A DNA stretch of 64,000 bases from Pseudoneobacillus sp042683745 (lineage in GTDB: Bacteria > Bacillota > Bacilli > Bacillales > Cytobacillaceae). The notes below the pieces were generated by a model that saw nothing but the letters and a program-made list of their open reading frames with translations, was not told the origin of the DNA and did not search any database. Both the position numbers and the translations under genes were made by a program. The stretch covers positions 558,001 through 622,000 of the forward strand of contig NZ_JBHUJX010000025.1 of assembly GCF_042683745.1 (NCBI RefSeq), in the 5' to 3' direction. Each line of letters starts with the position of its first letter. The stretch's first letter is position 1. Shown here piece after piece: positions 49,742 to 59,056 of this stretch.

Positions 49742-52375
49742 CTAAATGGTTTGAAGAAATTCTTCTACATAATTTAATGCACTTTCTAGTTTATTAGGGT
49801 CTTTCCCTCCAGCTTGCGCCATGTCCGGGCGTCCACCACCACTTCCGTCGCAACGAAGGGCAACTTCTTTAACAATTTTACCAGCATGATAGCCTTTTTC
49901 AATTAAGTCGCTTGTAACCGCAGCAATTAATTGCACCTTACCATCCGTATTACTTCCAAGTACGAGGACAGCGGATCCTAATTTCTGTTTTAAATCATCT
50001 GCCATATTTCTTAGATTATTCATATCAGTTGCTTGAACTTTAGCAACAAGCACATTTACACCATTGATTTCTTTCACCTTAGAAACAAGGTTTCCGGCTT
50101 CAATGTTTCCTAATTTAGATGCTAATGATTCATTTTCTCTTTGTAGCTGTTTCATTTCTAATAAAAGAGTGTCTACACGACTAATAATATCCTTTTGATT
50201 CGTTTTTAATTTATCTGCCACTTCTTTCAATAAACCAATTTGAGAATTTAGTAGCTTATATGCTTCTTCACCTGTTACTGCTTCAATCCTTCTTGTTCCA
50301 GCTCCAATTCCACCTTCTGATACAATTTTAAATAGGCCGATAACTGAAGTATTTGGCACATGACATCCACCGCAAAGCTCGATGCTGTAATCTGCAACTT
50401 GAACAACACGAACGATTTCACCGTATTTTTCACCAAATAATGCCATAGCTCCAAGTTCTTTCGCTTCAGCGATACGCATATTGTCAATTTTCACAGAGAT
50501 ATTTTTCCAAATTTGCTCATTGACCATTTTTTCGATTTGTTCTAATTCCTCTGGTTGGATTTGTCCGAAATGGGAGAAGTCGAATCGTAAACGATCAGGT
50601 TCGACAAGAGACCCAGCTTGATTGACATGCTCACCTAATACATCCTTTAATGCTCGATGAAGTAAATGTGTAGCCGTATGATTTTTAATAATTTTACTTC
50701 GATTATCTGCATCGACAGTCGCGTCTACTTCTACATTTGCTTGAAGTGTCCCAAGTTTTACGATGACAGAGTGAAGATTTTGTCCATTTGGAGCCTTTTG
50801 AACGTCTTTAACCTCGATCTTCAAACCATCTGATAGTAAAAGACCCTTATCAGCAATCTGACCGCCGCTCTCTGCATAGAATGGAGTGACATCAAGCATC
50901 ACTTGGACCTCATCACCCGCACTTGCTTCTTCAATCAATTGACCATCTTTTAATAATACAGTCACTTTAGATTTAGTTTGTAGTTGATCGTAGCCAACGA
51001 ACTGGCTTTGGACGGTGATATCTCCTAATACCCCACCTTGAACTTGCATGGAATCCACATCTTGACGCGCAGCACGAGCACGCTCACGTTGAAGTTCCAT
51101 TTCTTTTTCAAAACCTACATGATCGACCTTCATGCCTTCTTCCTCTGCATATTCCTCTGTTAATTCAACTGGGAATCCATAGGTATCATATAATCGGAAT
51201 ACATCTTCACCTGAGATTGTATCATTTCCTTTTTCTTTTTCCTTTTTCATCACATTTGATAAAATCGCCAGTCCATCGTGAAGAGTTTCGTGGAAACGCT
51301 CTTCTTCATTTTTCATGACCTTTTGGATAAATTCTTCTTTATCCTTCACTTGAGGATAGAAATCTTGCATGATTTCTCCAACCACTGGTACAAGCTCAAA
51401 CATAAAAGGACGATTAATATTAATTTGCTTAGCATAGCGTACAGCTCTTCGAAGTAATCGGCGTAACACATAGCCGCGGCCTTCATTCGAAGGTAGTGCA
51501 CCATCACCGACTGCGAAAGCAACTGTACGGATATGATCGGCAATCACTTTAAAGGCAACATCTTTTTCTTTATCCGTACGATATTTTTCTCCTGAAATCT
51601 CTTCCGTAGCCTGAATGATCGGCATAAATAAATCGGTATCGAAGTTTGTCGGTACATTTTGAACAACAGAGGCCATACGCTCAAGACCCATTCCCGTATC
51701 AATATTTTTCTTTGGAAGTGGTGTGTATGTCCCGTCTGGATTATGATTAAATTCCGAGAAAACAAGATTCCATACTTCTAAATAACGTTCATTTTCTCCA
51801 CCTGGATATAATTCAGGATCATTTATGTCATTTCCATATTCTTCGCCACGATCATAAAATATTTCCGTGTTCGGACCACTTGGACCCTCCCCGATATCCC
51901 AGAAGTTACCTTCCAAACGAATGATACGCTCCTCAGGTATACCGATTTTATTCTTCCAAAGCTCGAACGCCTCTTCGTCCTCAGGATGGATGGTAACGGA
52001 TAATTTTTCTTTTTCAAAACCAATCCATTTTGCTTCCGTTAAAAATTCCCAAGCCCAATCAATCGCTTCTTCTTTAAAGTATTCACCAATTGAGAAGTTT
52101 CCAAGCATTTCAAAGAAGGTATGATGGCGAGCTGTTTTTCCTACATTTTCAATATCATTTGTACGAATGGATTTTTGAGCATTGGTGATTCGTGGATTAT
52201 CAGGAATGACTCTTCCATCAAAATATTTTTTTAATGTAGCCACACCACTGTTAATCCAAAGTAGGGACGGATCATCATGTGGAACAAGTGGAGCACTCGG
52301 TTCAACAGAATGCCCTTTTTCTTTAAAAAATTCAAGAAACAAACTACGAATTTGGGAGCCTGATAAATTTTTCAT
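49742..52375 (-). CDS. alaS: Alanyl-tRNA synthetase
   Basis: An 877-residue class II synthetase. The aminoacylation core starts MKNLSGSQIRSLFLEFFKEKGH, with RHHTFFEMLGNFSIGEYF (motif 2 region) and GMGLERMASV (motif 3). The editing domain carries HTATHLLHRAL (about 560) and CGGCHVPNTS (about 665) zinc ligands, and the C-Ala domain ends with DGSGGGRPDMAQAGG. Expression is likely controlled by the T-box leader just upstream; AGGAGGAAATGTA precedes the ATG. Confidence 0.98.
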   Translation of the reverse strand: MKNLSGSQIRSLFLEFFKEKGHSVEPSAPLVPHDDPSLLWINSGVATLKKYFDGRVIPDNPRITNAQKSIRTNDIENVGKTARHHTFFEMLGNFSIGEYFKEEAIDWAWEFLTEAKWIGFEKEKLSVTIHPEDEEAFELWKNKIGIPEERIIRLEGNFWDIGEGPSGPNTEIFYDRGEEYGNDINDPELYPGGENERYLEVWNLVFSEFNHNPDGTYTPLPKKNIDTGMGLERMASVVQNVPTNFDTDLFMPIIQATEEISGEKYRTDKEKDVAFKVIADHIRTVAFAVGDGALPSNEGRGYVLRRLLRRAVRYAKQININRPFMFELVPVVGEIMQDFYPQVKDKEEFIQKVMKNEEERFHETLHDGLAILSNVMKKEKEKGNDTISGEDVFRLYDTYGFPVELTEEYAEEEGMKVDHVGFEKEMELQRERARAARQDVDSMQVQGGVLGDITVQSQFVGYDQLQTKSKVTVLLKDGQLIEEASAGDEVQVMLDVTPFYAESGGQIADKGLLLSDGLKIEVKDVQKAPNGQNLHSVIVKLGTLQANVEVDATVDADNRSKIIKNHTATHLLHRALKDVLGEHVNQAGSLVEPDRLRFDFSHFGQIQPEELEQIEKMVNEQIWKNISVKIDNMRIAEAKELGAMALFGEKYGEIVRVVQVADYSIELCGGCHVPNTSVIGLFKIVSEGGIGAGTRRIEAVTGEEAYKLLNSQIGLLKEVADKLKTNQKDIISRVDTLLLEMKQLQRENESLASKLGNIEAGNLVSKVKEINGVNVLVAKVQATDMNNLRNMADDLKQKLGSAVLVLGSNTDGKVQLIAAVTSDLIEKGYHAGKIVKEVALRCDGSGGGRPDMAQAGGKDPNKLESALNYVEEFLQTI

Positions 52376-52400
52376 TACATTTCCTCCTAATTAATAAATA

Positions 52401-52643
52401 CAAAAAAGCCCTCATCCCTAAAACAGGGACGAGAGCATGCCTCGCGGTACCACCCTGATTATGAATGAAAGTCCTTTCATTCATCTCTCAGCTCCTTAAC
52501 GCGGATAACGGCAGGGATTAGCTGCATTCCAGATTAGCTTTCTGTTACCCTTCACCTAGAACTTCTCTCAGCCATGGAAGTCCCTCTCTTTAAATGGTCT
52601 ATAACATACTTGATCTTTCGACATTTTCTAATTATTTTCTTAT
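52401..52643 (-). promoter_or_regulatory. T-box riboswitch leader of alaS
   Basis: The minus strand has the T-box core AGGGTGGTACCGCG (52443-52456), the F-box-like CCGTTATCC upstream, an AGGTGAAGGGTAACAG distal stem-I region, and a 12-13-bp terminator stem (arms at 52408-52419 and 52425-52436) followed by TTTTTT, just before alaS. An alanine specifier (GCA or GCT in TGCAGCTAATCC) fits. Uncharged tRNA-Ala should stabilise the antiterminator and allow alaS transcription. Confidence 0.93.
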
Positions 52644-52649
52644 AGCCGA

Positions 52650-52678
52650 ATTATATCGACTGAAAAAAACTTTGTCAA
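52650..52678 (-). promoter_or_regulatory. Sigma-A promoter of alaS
   Basis: Consensus TTGACA (52673-52678) and TATAAT (52650-52655) on the minus strand, 17-base spacing, upstream of the T-box leader. Confidence 0.92.
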
Positions 52679-52687
52679 CGTTACAAC

Positions 52688-53758
52688 TTACACGGCTTCA
52701 TTCTTTTTCATGAAATGATTTCTAGCATGTAAGATTGCCACTTTAATAATGGCCAAGATCGGAACCGCAAGAATTAATCCAACAATTCCACTTACCTCTC
52801 CCCCTGCTAGTAAAGCAAACATGATCATAAGTGGATGCATATGAAGGCTTTTTCCAACGATCAGGGGTGAGAGGATATTTCCTTCAAGAAATTGCAGAAC
52901 TAATATGATTATGACAACAAATATAACCATCTTAACTGAGATGGTCGCGGCAATGATGACAGCTGGAATTGCTCCAATGACTGGACCAAAATATGGGATA
53001 ACATTCGTCACTCCAATGATAAATCCTAATAATAAAGGATATTTCATTTGAATAATCCAAAAAAATAACGCCGAAACCGCACCAATGATGACACAGACGA
53101 TTAATTGACCACGTATATAACTTCCTAAGGATTCATTCACATCTTTTAAAAAAAGAATGCCCTGCCTTCTCCACTTCCTAGGTGTCAAATACCAAGTAGC
53201 CTTTTTCAATTGATCGATATCTTTTAACATATAAAAGGAAATAAACGGTATTATCGCAATGACGAAAATAGAATTAATAATATTCATCATACTTTTCAAA
53301 ACAGTGCTTAGCAATGTTTCTAGTCTTTTCTCAAAGCTAACAATTCCATCTTCAATGCGTTCGTGTAAACCCATCGGCCACTCAGAGGTTTGAGCTTGAA
53401 TCGATTGTAACCAGTTTCGATATTGGTCAGCAAATACGGGCAAATTTTCAGCCAAATCTTTTATTTGTTTAATAAAAACTGGGATTCCTTTATAGAAGGC
53501 TACTCCCACCCCGCCGAAAAATAACGTATAAATGATAACAACAGCGATTCCTCGATGAATTCCCATTGAATGGATCTTTTCAACTAACGGATGAAGCAAG
53601 TAGGTTATTAATGCGGCAACAATAAATGGAAATAAAACAGTGAAGACAACCTTTAAGATAGGTAACCAAATCAATTCTATTTTCAAAAAAACATAGGTCA
53701 CAACAAATAATAAGAGGAGAAATCCTAAACGATAATACCACTTCATTCGAATATCCAA
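52688..53758 (-). CDS. yrrI: AI-2E family transporter YrrI
   Basis: A 356-residue polytopic membrane protein of the AI-2E transporter (PerM/TqsA-like) family. Seven or eight helices: about 10-28, 32-55, 60-80, 155-180, 205-240, 240-270, 275-300 and 310-345; the conserved block VIPYFGPVIGAIPAVIIA is at about 263. Relatives export small metabolites or function as Na+/Li+-H+ antiporters, so the substrate is open. TTG start at 53758 with GGGGGG seven bases upstream. Confidence 0.9.
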   Translation of the reverse strand: MDIRMKWYYRLGFLLLLFVVTYVFLKIELIWLPILKVVFTVLFPFIVAALITYLLHPLVEKIHSMGIHRGIAVVIIYTLFFGGVGVAFYKGIPVFIKQIKDLAENLPVFADQYRNWLQSIQAQTSEWPMGLHERIEDGIVSFEKRLETLLSTVLKSMMNIINSIFVIAIIPFISFYMLKDIDQLKKATWYLTPRKWRRQGILFLKDVNESLGSYIRGQLIVCVIIGAVSALFFWIIQMKYPLLLGFIIGVTNVIPYFGPVIGAIPAVIIAATISVKMVIFVVIIILVLQFLEGNILSPLIVGKSLHMHPLMIMFALLAGGEVSGIVGLILAVPILAIIKVAILHARNHFMKKNEAV

Positions 53759-53820
53759 TACAAGTCCCCCCTTTTCTCAAGTAGTTTTCATCAAGGACTC
53801 GTAAATATTCATTTTAAAAT

Positions 53821-53847
53821 AAAAAATCCCCAGCACGGGGATTTTTT
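53821..53847. terminator. Hairpin terminator upstream of yrrI
   Basis: An 11-bp stem AAAAAATCCCC/GGGGATTTTTT with a five-base loop, after yrzQ on the minus strand. Symmetric, so usable in both directions. Confidence 0.88.
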
Positions 53848-53885
53848 ATTTTGTACAGCTAGAAGCGCAAGTTTGCATTTCAAGT

Positions 53886-54017
53886 TTAAAACATTTTCGT
53901 TATTCTTTTTGTCATTTTTTTCATTTGACGATTCGTCATTAAGTTATTTTTTTGAACGTAATTATAAGCAACCATACCCGCACCAAAGGCGATGGCAGAG
54001 GTCAACATTTTATTCAA
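53886..54017 (-). CDS. yrzQ: YrzQ-like small protein (DUF3918)
   Basis: A 43-residue protein from TTG 54017, seven bases after GAGGTG. MNKMLTSAIAFGAGMVAYNY forms a short hydrophobic N-terminus, followed by a basic tail (NRQMKKMTKRITKMF). It matches the YrzQ family, located between yrzR and yrrI in Bacillus; function unknown. Confidence 0.8.
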   Translation of the reverse strand: MNKMLTSAIAFGAGMVAYNYVQKNNLMTNRQMKKMTKRITKMF

Positions 54018-54045
54018 GACGTTTCACCTCTTTTATCGTTAGTTT

Positions 54046-54237
54046 TTACACGCTATAACGACGATCATCTTCTTCGAACAAATCATCTAACGAACTTAAA
54101 CTACCGTCTTCTTCCACTTGGTGGGTAAATATGAGCCCTTTTGTAAGAGTTAGCTCAATAAAGCAACTCCAGCAATAGTACTGATTGATTCCGATCTTAC
54201 CTATATCTTTGCTTTGACAATTTGGACACTTCATCAT
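54046..54237 (-). CDS. yrzR: YrzR, zinc-ribbon small protein
   Basis: A 63-residue protein with a CPNC...CWSC zinc ribbon (MMKCPNCQSKDIGKIGINQY then YCWSCF) and an acidic C-terminus (SLDDLFEEDDRR). It corresponds to YrzR in the yrrD-yrzR-yrzQ-yrrI series. Function unknown. Tandem ATGs at the start follow GTGAGGTG. Confidence 0.82.
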   Translation of the reverse strand: MMKCPNCQSKDIGKIGINQYYCWSCFIELTLTKGLIFTHQVEEDGSLSSLDDLFEEDDRRYSV

Positions 54238-54254
54238 GGAAAAGACACCTCACG

Positions 54255-54722
54255 TTATTTAACCTTTACGATGATGGCATCTTCCCCAATCGAGGGCGAT
54301 TCAGACGTTTTTACGACCTGCTTTCCCTCAGTAATGTCCGAAAAGAAACCATCCGAAATTTCATACCCTATAATGGTTCCCATTTCCTCCATAAAATATA
54401 CGTCTTCTAGTATCCCAAGCTTTTCTCCCTCAGATGTCATAACCACTTTTCCTTGGAGGCAATGCTTGTGATCAAGTGTATACTCAGGAGTTGGCAAAGA
54501 TTCAATTTTCCCGACATCCTCAATCATAACTCCATCCCAACCGAAGGAAGCAACGTTTCCAATATCGATCATTTGGCTCTTTTTAAACAAGCCACCCTTT
54601 TTAAGAATTAAACCCTTAACTAACCCATTACTTGAGATATTTAAATCGCAAACATTACCGATTTTTTTCCCCTTGCTCATTTCATATACAGGGAGTCCCT
54701 TTAGTAAGGAAAATGTCCGCAA
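54255..54722 (-). CDS. yrrD: YrrD, PRC-barrel protein
   Basis: A 155-residue protein with two PRC-barrel-like repeats: residues about 1-70 (LLKGLPVYEMSKGKKIGNV) and about 75-155 (CLQGKVVMTSEGEKLGILEDV). PRC barrels bind RNA-processing or membrane partners; no specific function is known for YrrD. It starts with TTG at 54722, ten bases after AAAGGG, 26 bases downstream of recD2. Confidence 0.88.
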   Translation of the reverse strand: MRTFSLLKGLPVYEMSKGKKIGNVCDLNISSNGLVKGLILKKGGLFKKSQMIDIGNVASFGWDGVMIEDVGKIESLPTPEYTLDHKHCLQGKVVMTSEGEKLGILEDVYFMEEMGTIIGYEISDGFFSDITEGKQVVKTSESPSIGEDAIIVKVK

Positions 54723-54748
54723 AAGTCATCAACCCTTTCCGAACATTT

Positions 54749-57166
54749 TTAGTTTGAGTCTTCTGCCATAAAATCATAAGGGGAAACGTTTTCCATTCCG
54801 ATCATTGGGTCAACTTCCCAGAGTATTTGTTCAGCCGGTAAATCCTGATTGGGTTTTTCTGTAACTGTCTTAGTTGAATCATTCCCATTGAATTGTGCTT
54901 TTATTTTTTCACATAAGGTCGTGTTTCTACTTTGTTCATCTGTTCTTTCAACTCCCATTTTTAAAGCCTCTTCTTCTCCACAAAGGATAAGAAATTGCCT
55001 ACTACGGGTAATGGCTGTATAAATGAGATTTCTCCTTAACATTCGATAATAGCTTTTCGTAATGGGCATTATAACGATAGGAAATTCGCTACCTTGAGAT
55101 TTATGAACAGAGCAACAAAACGCATGTGTAATTTGATTTAAGTCTTGACGAGTATAAGTCACTTCATTTCCATCAAAGGATACGAGCACCATATCTTGTT
55201 TTTCTGTATTCTCTTTTGCGAAAAAAATCGAAATGATTTCTCCAATATCGCCATTAAACACATGGCTTTCAGGTTGGTTGACAAGCTGTAAGACCTTGTC
55301 GCCAATACGATATTTAACATCTCCAAAAGCTAGTTCTTTTTTTGTTTTATCCGCATTGGGATTAAAAATTTCTTGAAGCAATACGTTTAAACGATCAATA
55401 CCAGCAGGACCTTTATACATTGGTGCGAGAACTTGAACATCCTTCGCGGAATAACCTTTTTTCTTCGCGTTTAAGACAACCTTTTCAACCACTTCTGGAA
55501 TTTGTGTTGTATTGCATTGAATGAAAGATCGATCCGCTTGTGGTTTAAGAATATTAATCGGCAAGCGCCCTTTTTTCATTTCATGGGCAAGTTCAATGAT
55601 GGAAGATCCTTCTGCTTGACGATAAATATCAATTAAACGTACGGTTGGGATACATTCAGATTGTAATAAATCCTTTAAAACTTGGCCTGGTCCAACAGAA
55701 GGAAGCTGGTCTTCATCACCCACCATAATAACTTGAATATGTTCAGGTAGTGCTTTAAACAACTGATGTGCTAACCAAATATCAACCATGGATGTTTCAT
55801 CGACAATGAGAATTTTCCCTTCTAAAGGGCTATCTTCATTTTTATCAAAGCCTTCAATCCCGTTCCAACCAAGTAGGCGATGAATCGTCACAGCAGGTAG
55901 GCCTGTTGATTCCATCATTCTCTTTGCTGCACGACCTGTTGGGGCAGCTAATAAAAATGGAAAAGGCTCCTCCTTTTTATAATCTTTCGGATTCAAAGAA
56001 CATCCATGTAACTCAGAATACAGTTCAACAATCCCTTTTATGACCGTCGTTTTCCCCGTTCCTGGTCCGCCTGTTAACATAAGCATAGGAGACATTAGTG
56101 CGGTTTGAATGGCTTCCTTTTGGCTTGGTGCATATTCGACGCCAATTCTTTCTTCTAACTTCCCTAATGCTAATAAAAATTCAGATTCAGGAAATTGTTC
56201 TTCATATTCCTTTTGGTCCAAAATGCGTTTAATATTTTTGACAAGACCTATTTCAGAAAAATAAAGAGAAGGCAAATATACTTTCTGTTCCTCTCCGATT
56301 ACCTTCCCTTCTTCTGTCAGTTTAATAATTTCTGCAGAAATAGCTAAAAAGTCAATTTGATCTCGTTTATTTTCTTCTAATAATGATTTAACCTTTAATA
56401 ATAGCGCTTCCGCTTCAACAAAAACATGCCCCATCTGCATGCATTCTAGTTCTAGAGTATATAAACATGCTGCCTTGATTCGATCGGGATGGTTACCAGA
56501 TATGCCAAGCTGAAATCCTAACTCATCCGCTCTTCCAAACCCAATTCCTTCAATATCCTCGACTAATTGGTAAGGATTACTTTCGATCAATTGCAGAGTT
56601 TGATCTTTATACATTTGGTAAATTTTCATAGAAAGCTGCGGACCAAATCCGTATTGATTTAAGCCAATCATGACTTGTTCCAAGCCTTGATGCTCCATCA
56701 AGGTATCATACAAAAGTTTGGCCTTATCAGGTGGGAGTTTGGGAATACTGTCTAATAAAGAAGGGGTATTTAGAATTTTCGTTATTGCATTCTCTCCAAG
56801 AGTTTGAACAATACTTTCAGCTGTCTTCTTTCCAATTCCTTTAAATAACTCTCCTGAAAGGTAATTAATCACACCTTGCTTCGTTTGTGGGATGTCCCTT
56901 CGAAAATGGTTTGCCTGAAACTGCAATCCGAATTTAGGATGGTCCTTTAATTCTCCATAAAAAATATAAGTATCTTGTTCAAAAATTTTTGGAAAATAAC
57001 CCGTTACTACCGCTTCCTTGTCATCATACGTTTCGTTCGTGTCTTCAAGGCGAATTCTCATCACGGTGTACAAGTTTTGTTCATTATGAAAGATAGTGAC
57101 TAAATGCTTTCCTTTCATAAATTTCCCTTGTTCGGAGAATAAATCAAGCGATTCTTGTTTGCTCAA
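54749..57166 (-). CDS. recD2: ATP-dependent DNA helicase RecD2
   Basis: An 805-residue SF1B 5'-3' helicase (YrrC) acting in DNA repair and replication-fork progression without RecBC. An N-terminal OB-like region and helix-hairpin-helix (LFKGIGKKTAESIVQTLG, about 107-124) precede the motor: Walker A GGPGTGKTT at 366-374, Walker B LIVDETSMVD, and motif VI region SVHKSQGSEFP and YTAITRSRQFL. TTG start at 57166, eight bases after GGGGGG. It follows yrrB. Confidence 0.95.
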   Translation of the reverse strand: MSKQESLDLFSEQGKFMKGKHLVTIFHNEQNLYTVMRIRLEDTNETYDDKEAVVTGYFPKIFEQDTYIFYGELKDHPKFGLQFQANHFRRDIPQTKQGVINYLSGELFKGIGKKTAESIVQTLGENAITKILNTPSLLDSIPKLPPDKAKLLYDTLMEHQGLEQVMIGLNQYGFGPQLSMKIYQMYKDQTLQLIESNPYQLVEDIEGIGFGRADELGFQLGISGNHPDRIKAACLYTLELECMQMGHVFVEAEALLLKVKSLLEENKRDQIDFLAISAEIIKLTEEGKVIGEEQKVYLPSLYFSEIGLVKNIKRILDQKEYEEQFPESEFLLALGKLEERIGVEYAPSQKEAIQTALMSPMLMLTGGPGTGKTTVIKGIVELYSELHGCSLNPKDYKKEEPFPFLLAAPTGRAAKRMMESTGLPAVTIHRLLGWNGIEGFDKNEDSPLEGKILIVDETSMVDIWLAHQLFKALPEHIQVIMVGDEDQLPSVGPGQVLKDLLQSECIPTVRLIDIYRQAEGSSIIELAHEMKKGRLPINILKPQADRSFIQCNTTQIPEVVEKVVLNAKKKGYSAKDVQVLAPMYKGPAGIDRLNVLLQEIFNPNADKTKKELAFGDVKYRIGDKVLQLVNQPESHVFNGDIGEIISIFFAKENTEKQDMVLVSFDGNEVTYTRQDLNQITHAFCCSVHKSQGSEFPIVIMPITKSYYRMLRRNLIYTAITRSRQFLILCGEEEALKMGVERTDEQSRNTTLCEKIKAQFNGNDSTKTVTEKPNQDLPAEQILWEVDPMIGMENVSPYDFMAEDSN

Positions 57167-57199
57167 ACTCTAAACCCCCCTTCTGTTTGAAAAAATTAA

Positions 57200-57850
57200 T
57201 TATTTATGTTCGATTAATTTTTTTCCATAGCCAGCTAACACATGATCAGGCTGAAGCTCGAGAGCTTTATTAAAATATTGTAATGCACGTGTAGCATCCT
57301 CTTTAAAACCATAAGCAACACCTAAATTGTAATAAGCATCTGCGTGAGATGGATCAATCTTAACGCATTGTTCGAATTGTTCAATGGATTCATTTATAAA
57401 GCTTTCTTGAGCTAAACAAAGCCCATATTGAAATCTCGCTTCTGCATCTTGCTCTTCTAATTCAACACTTCGTTGTAAATAAGGAAGGGCAAGTCTCGTC
57501 TGTTCCAAATTTACTAATGTCAAACCTAACATGAAATAATTATCACCTGTTTGCAGTCCTTTTTTTAGAGCTTGTTCAAACATATCCTTTGCTTTAACAA
57601 AATTTGAGTCATTAAAATATAGATTTCCCACACTATAAAAGGCAGCAGCTGCATTTTCATCTAATTCGATTGCTTTATTGAAAAATTGAAGTGCTCGCTC
57701 GTTATCATTTAAAGCGGATAATAAATTCCCGAAATTTATGTAAGCAATCGGGTCTCTAGGATTTGCTTCAATTGCCTCATTGAAGATTTTGGCAGCTTCC
57801 TCCCATTTTCCTTCTTGCATATATTGAATACCTAATTGATTATTTTCCAT
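57200..57850 (-). CDS. yrrB: TPR-repeat protein YrrB
   Basis: A 216-residue protein made of about six tetratricopeptide repeats (for example AAKIFNEAIEANPRDPIAYI, SVELEEQDAEARFQYG and NKALELQPDHVLAGYG). TPR arrays mediate protein contacts; the partner is not known. Start at ATG 57850, seven bases after AAGGTG; the frame extends to 57892 without a family match. Placed between mnmA and recD2 as in B. subtilis. Confidence 0.92.
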   Translation of the reverse strand: MENNQLGIQYMQEGKWEEAAKIFNEAIEANPRDPIAYINFGNLLSALNDNERALQFFNKAIELDENAAAAFYSVGNLYFNDSNFVKAKDMFEQALKKGLQTGDNYFMLGLTLVNLEQTRLALPYLQRSVELEEQDAEARFQYGLCLAQESFINESIEQFEQCVKIDPSHADAYYNLGVAYGFKEDATRALQYFNKALELQPDHVLAGYGKKLIEHK

Positions 57851-57897
57851 TTTCTCACACCTTTCGTTCATACAAAAAGTATAGCATAACACGGGAA

Positions 57898-57923
57898 AAA
57901 CCTCGATTCTATCATCGAGGTTT
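57898..57923 (-). terminator. Terminator after mnmA
   Basis: A 10-bp stem AAACCTCGAT with its complement and a six-base loop, overlapping the mnmA stop. Confidence 0.82.
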
Positions 57924-59037
57924 AGCCTACATAGGTTAAGATTTGATTGTCTTTATAAACTTTATCAATCGTTCCTCCACCTAGGCACTCATCATTAAGA
58001 TAAAAGACCGCTGCTTGTCCAGGAGTAATCGCGCGAATCGGCTCATGGAAAACCACTTTTACTTCATTATTATCAAGTAAGTGAACAGTCACCTTATGAT
58101 CTTCCTGGCGATAGCGGAATTTAGCTGTGCATTCAAATTGCTTATCTTTCGGTTTATTAGAAACCCAGCTTACATTCGTCGCTGTGATCGAGTCTGAATA
58201 TAATTTTTCATGATGAAACCCTTGTCCTACATATAAAACATTGCGCTTTAAGTCTTTACCTATCGAGAACCATGGGTCACCAGAACCACCAATACCTAAT
58301 CCATGGCGTTGACCGATCGTATAATACATAAGCCCATCATGCTTTCCTTTTACAACCCCATCAAAAGTTTCCATATTTCCAGGCTGAGCAGGAAGGTATT
58401 GACTTAAAAACTCCTTAAAATTCCGTTCCCCGATAAAACATATTCCCGTACTATCTTTCTTCGTAGCGGTAGCCAAATTAGCTTCCATCGCAATTTCTCT
58501 TACTTTTGCTTTTTCTAAATTCCCGATTGGAAACATCACTTTTTCAAGCTGATCTTGGCTTAATTGATTTAAGAAATAAGTTTGATCCTTGTTTTCATCG
58601 TGCCCACGTAGCATTTTATATTCCCCATCGCGATAAGCGACTTGCGCATAATGTCCCGTTGCTAAATAGTCAGCACCTAAATTAACAGCATGCTCTAGAA
58701 AAGCTTTAAACTTAATTTCTTTATTACACATGACGTCTGGATTAGGTGTTCTTCCCGCTCGATATTCATCTAAGAAATATGTGAATACTTTGTCCCAATA
58801 TTGTTTTTCAAAATTTACTGCGTAATAAGGGATTCCTATTTGATTACACACACGTATGACATCTTCATAATCTTCGGTTGCAGTACAAACTCCGTTTTCA
58901 TCGGTGTCATCCCAATTTTTCATAAAAATCCCAATGACGTCATAGCCTTGTTGTTTTAATAGTAAAGCAGCTACCGAAGAATCTACTCCACCTGACATTC
59001 CAACTACAACTCTTGTATCTTTCGGTTCTTTTTGCAT
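57922..59037 (-). CDS. mnmA: tRNA 2-thiouridine34 synthase MnmA
   Basis: A 371-residue thiouridylase that thiolates U34 of Lys, Glu and Gln tRNAs. PP-loop SGGVDSS at 15-21 adenylates the base; Cys104 (DVMCNKEIKF) and Cys200 (STGICFIGERNF) are the catalytic pair. The C-terminal barrels end with GGGTIDKVYKD. It lies 19 bases after a cysteine desulfurase that supplies the persulfide sulfur directly, as YrvO does in B. subtilis. Confidence 0.97.
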   Translation of the reverse strand: MQKEPKDTRVVVGMSGGVDSSVAALLLKQQGYDVIGIFMKNWDDTDENGVCTATEDYEDVIRVCNQIGIPYYAVNFEKQYWDKVFTYFLDEYRAGRTPNPDVMCNKEIKFKAFLEHAVNLGADYLATGHYAQVAYRDGEYKMLRGHDENKDQTYFLNQLSQDQLEKVMFPIGNLEKAKVREIAMEANLATATKKDSTGICFIGERNFKEFLSQYLPAQPGNMETFDGVVKGKHDGLMYYTIGQRHGLGIGGSGDPWFSIGKDLKRNVLYVGQGFHHEKLYSDSITATNVSWVSNKPKDKQFECTAKFRYRQEDHKVTVHLLDNNEVKVVFHEPIRAITPGQAAVFYLNDECLGGGTIDKVYKDNQILTYVG

Positions 59038-59056
59038 TTATATCACCTCGGGTGGC

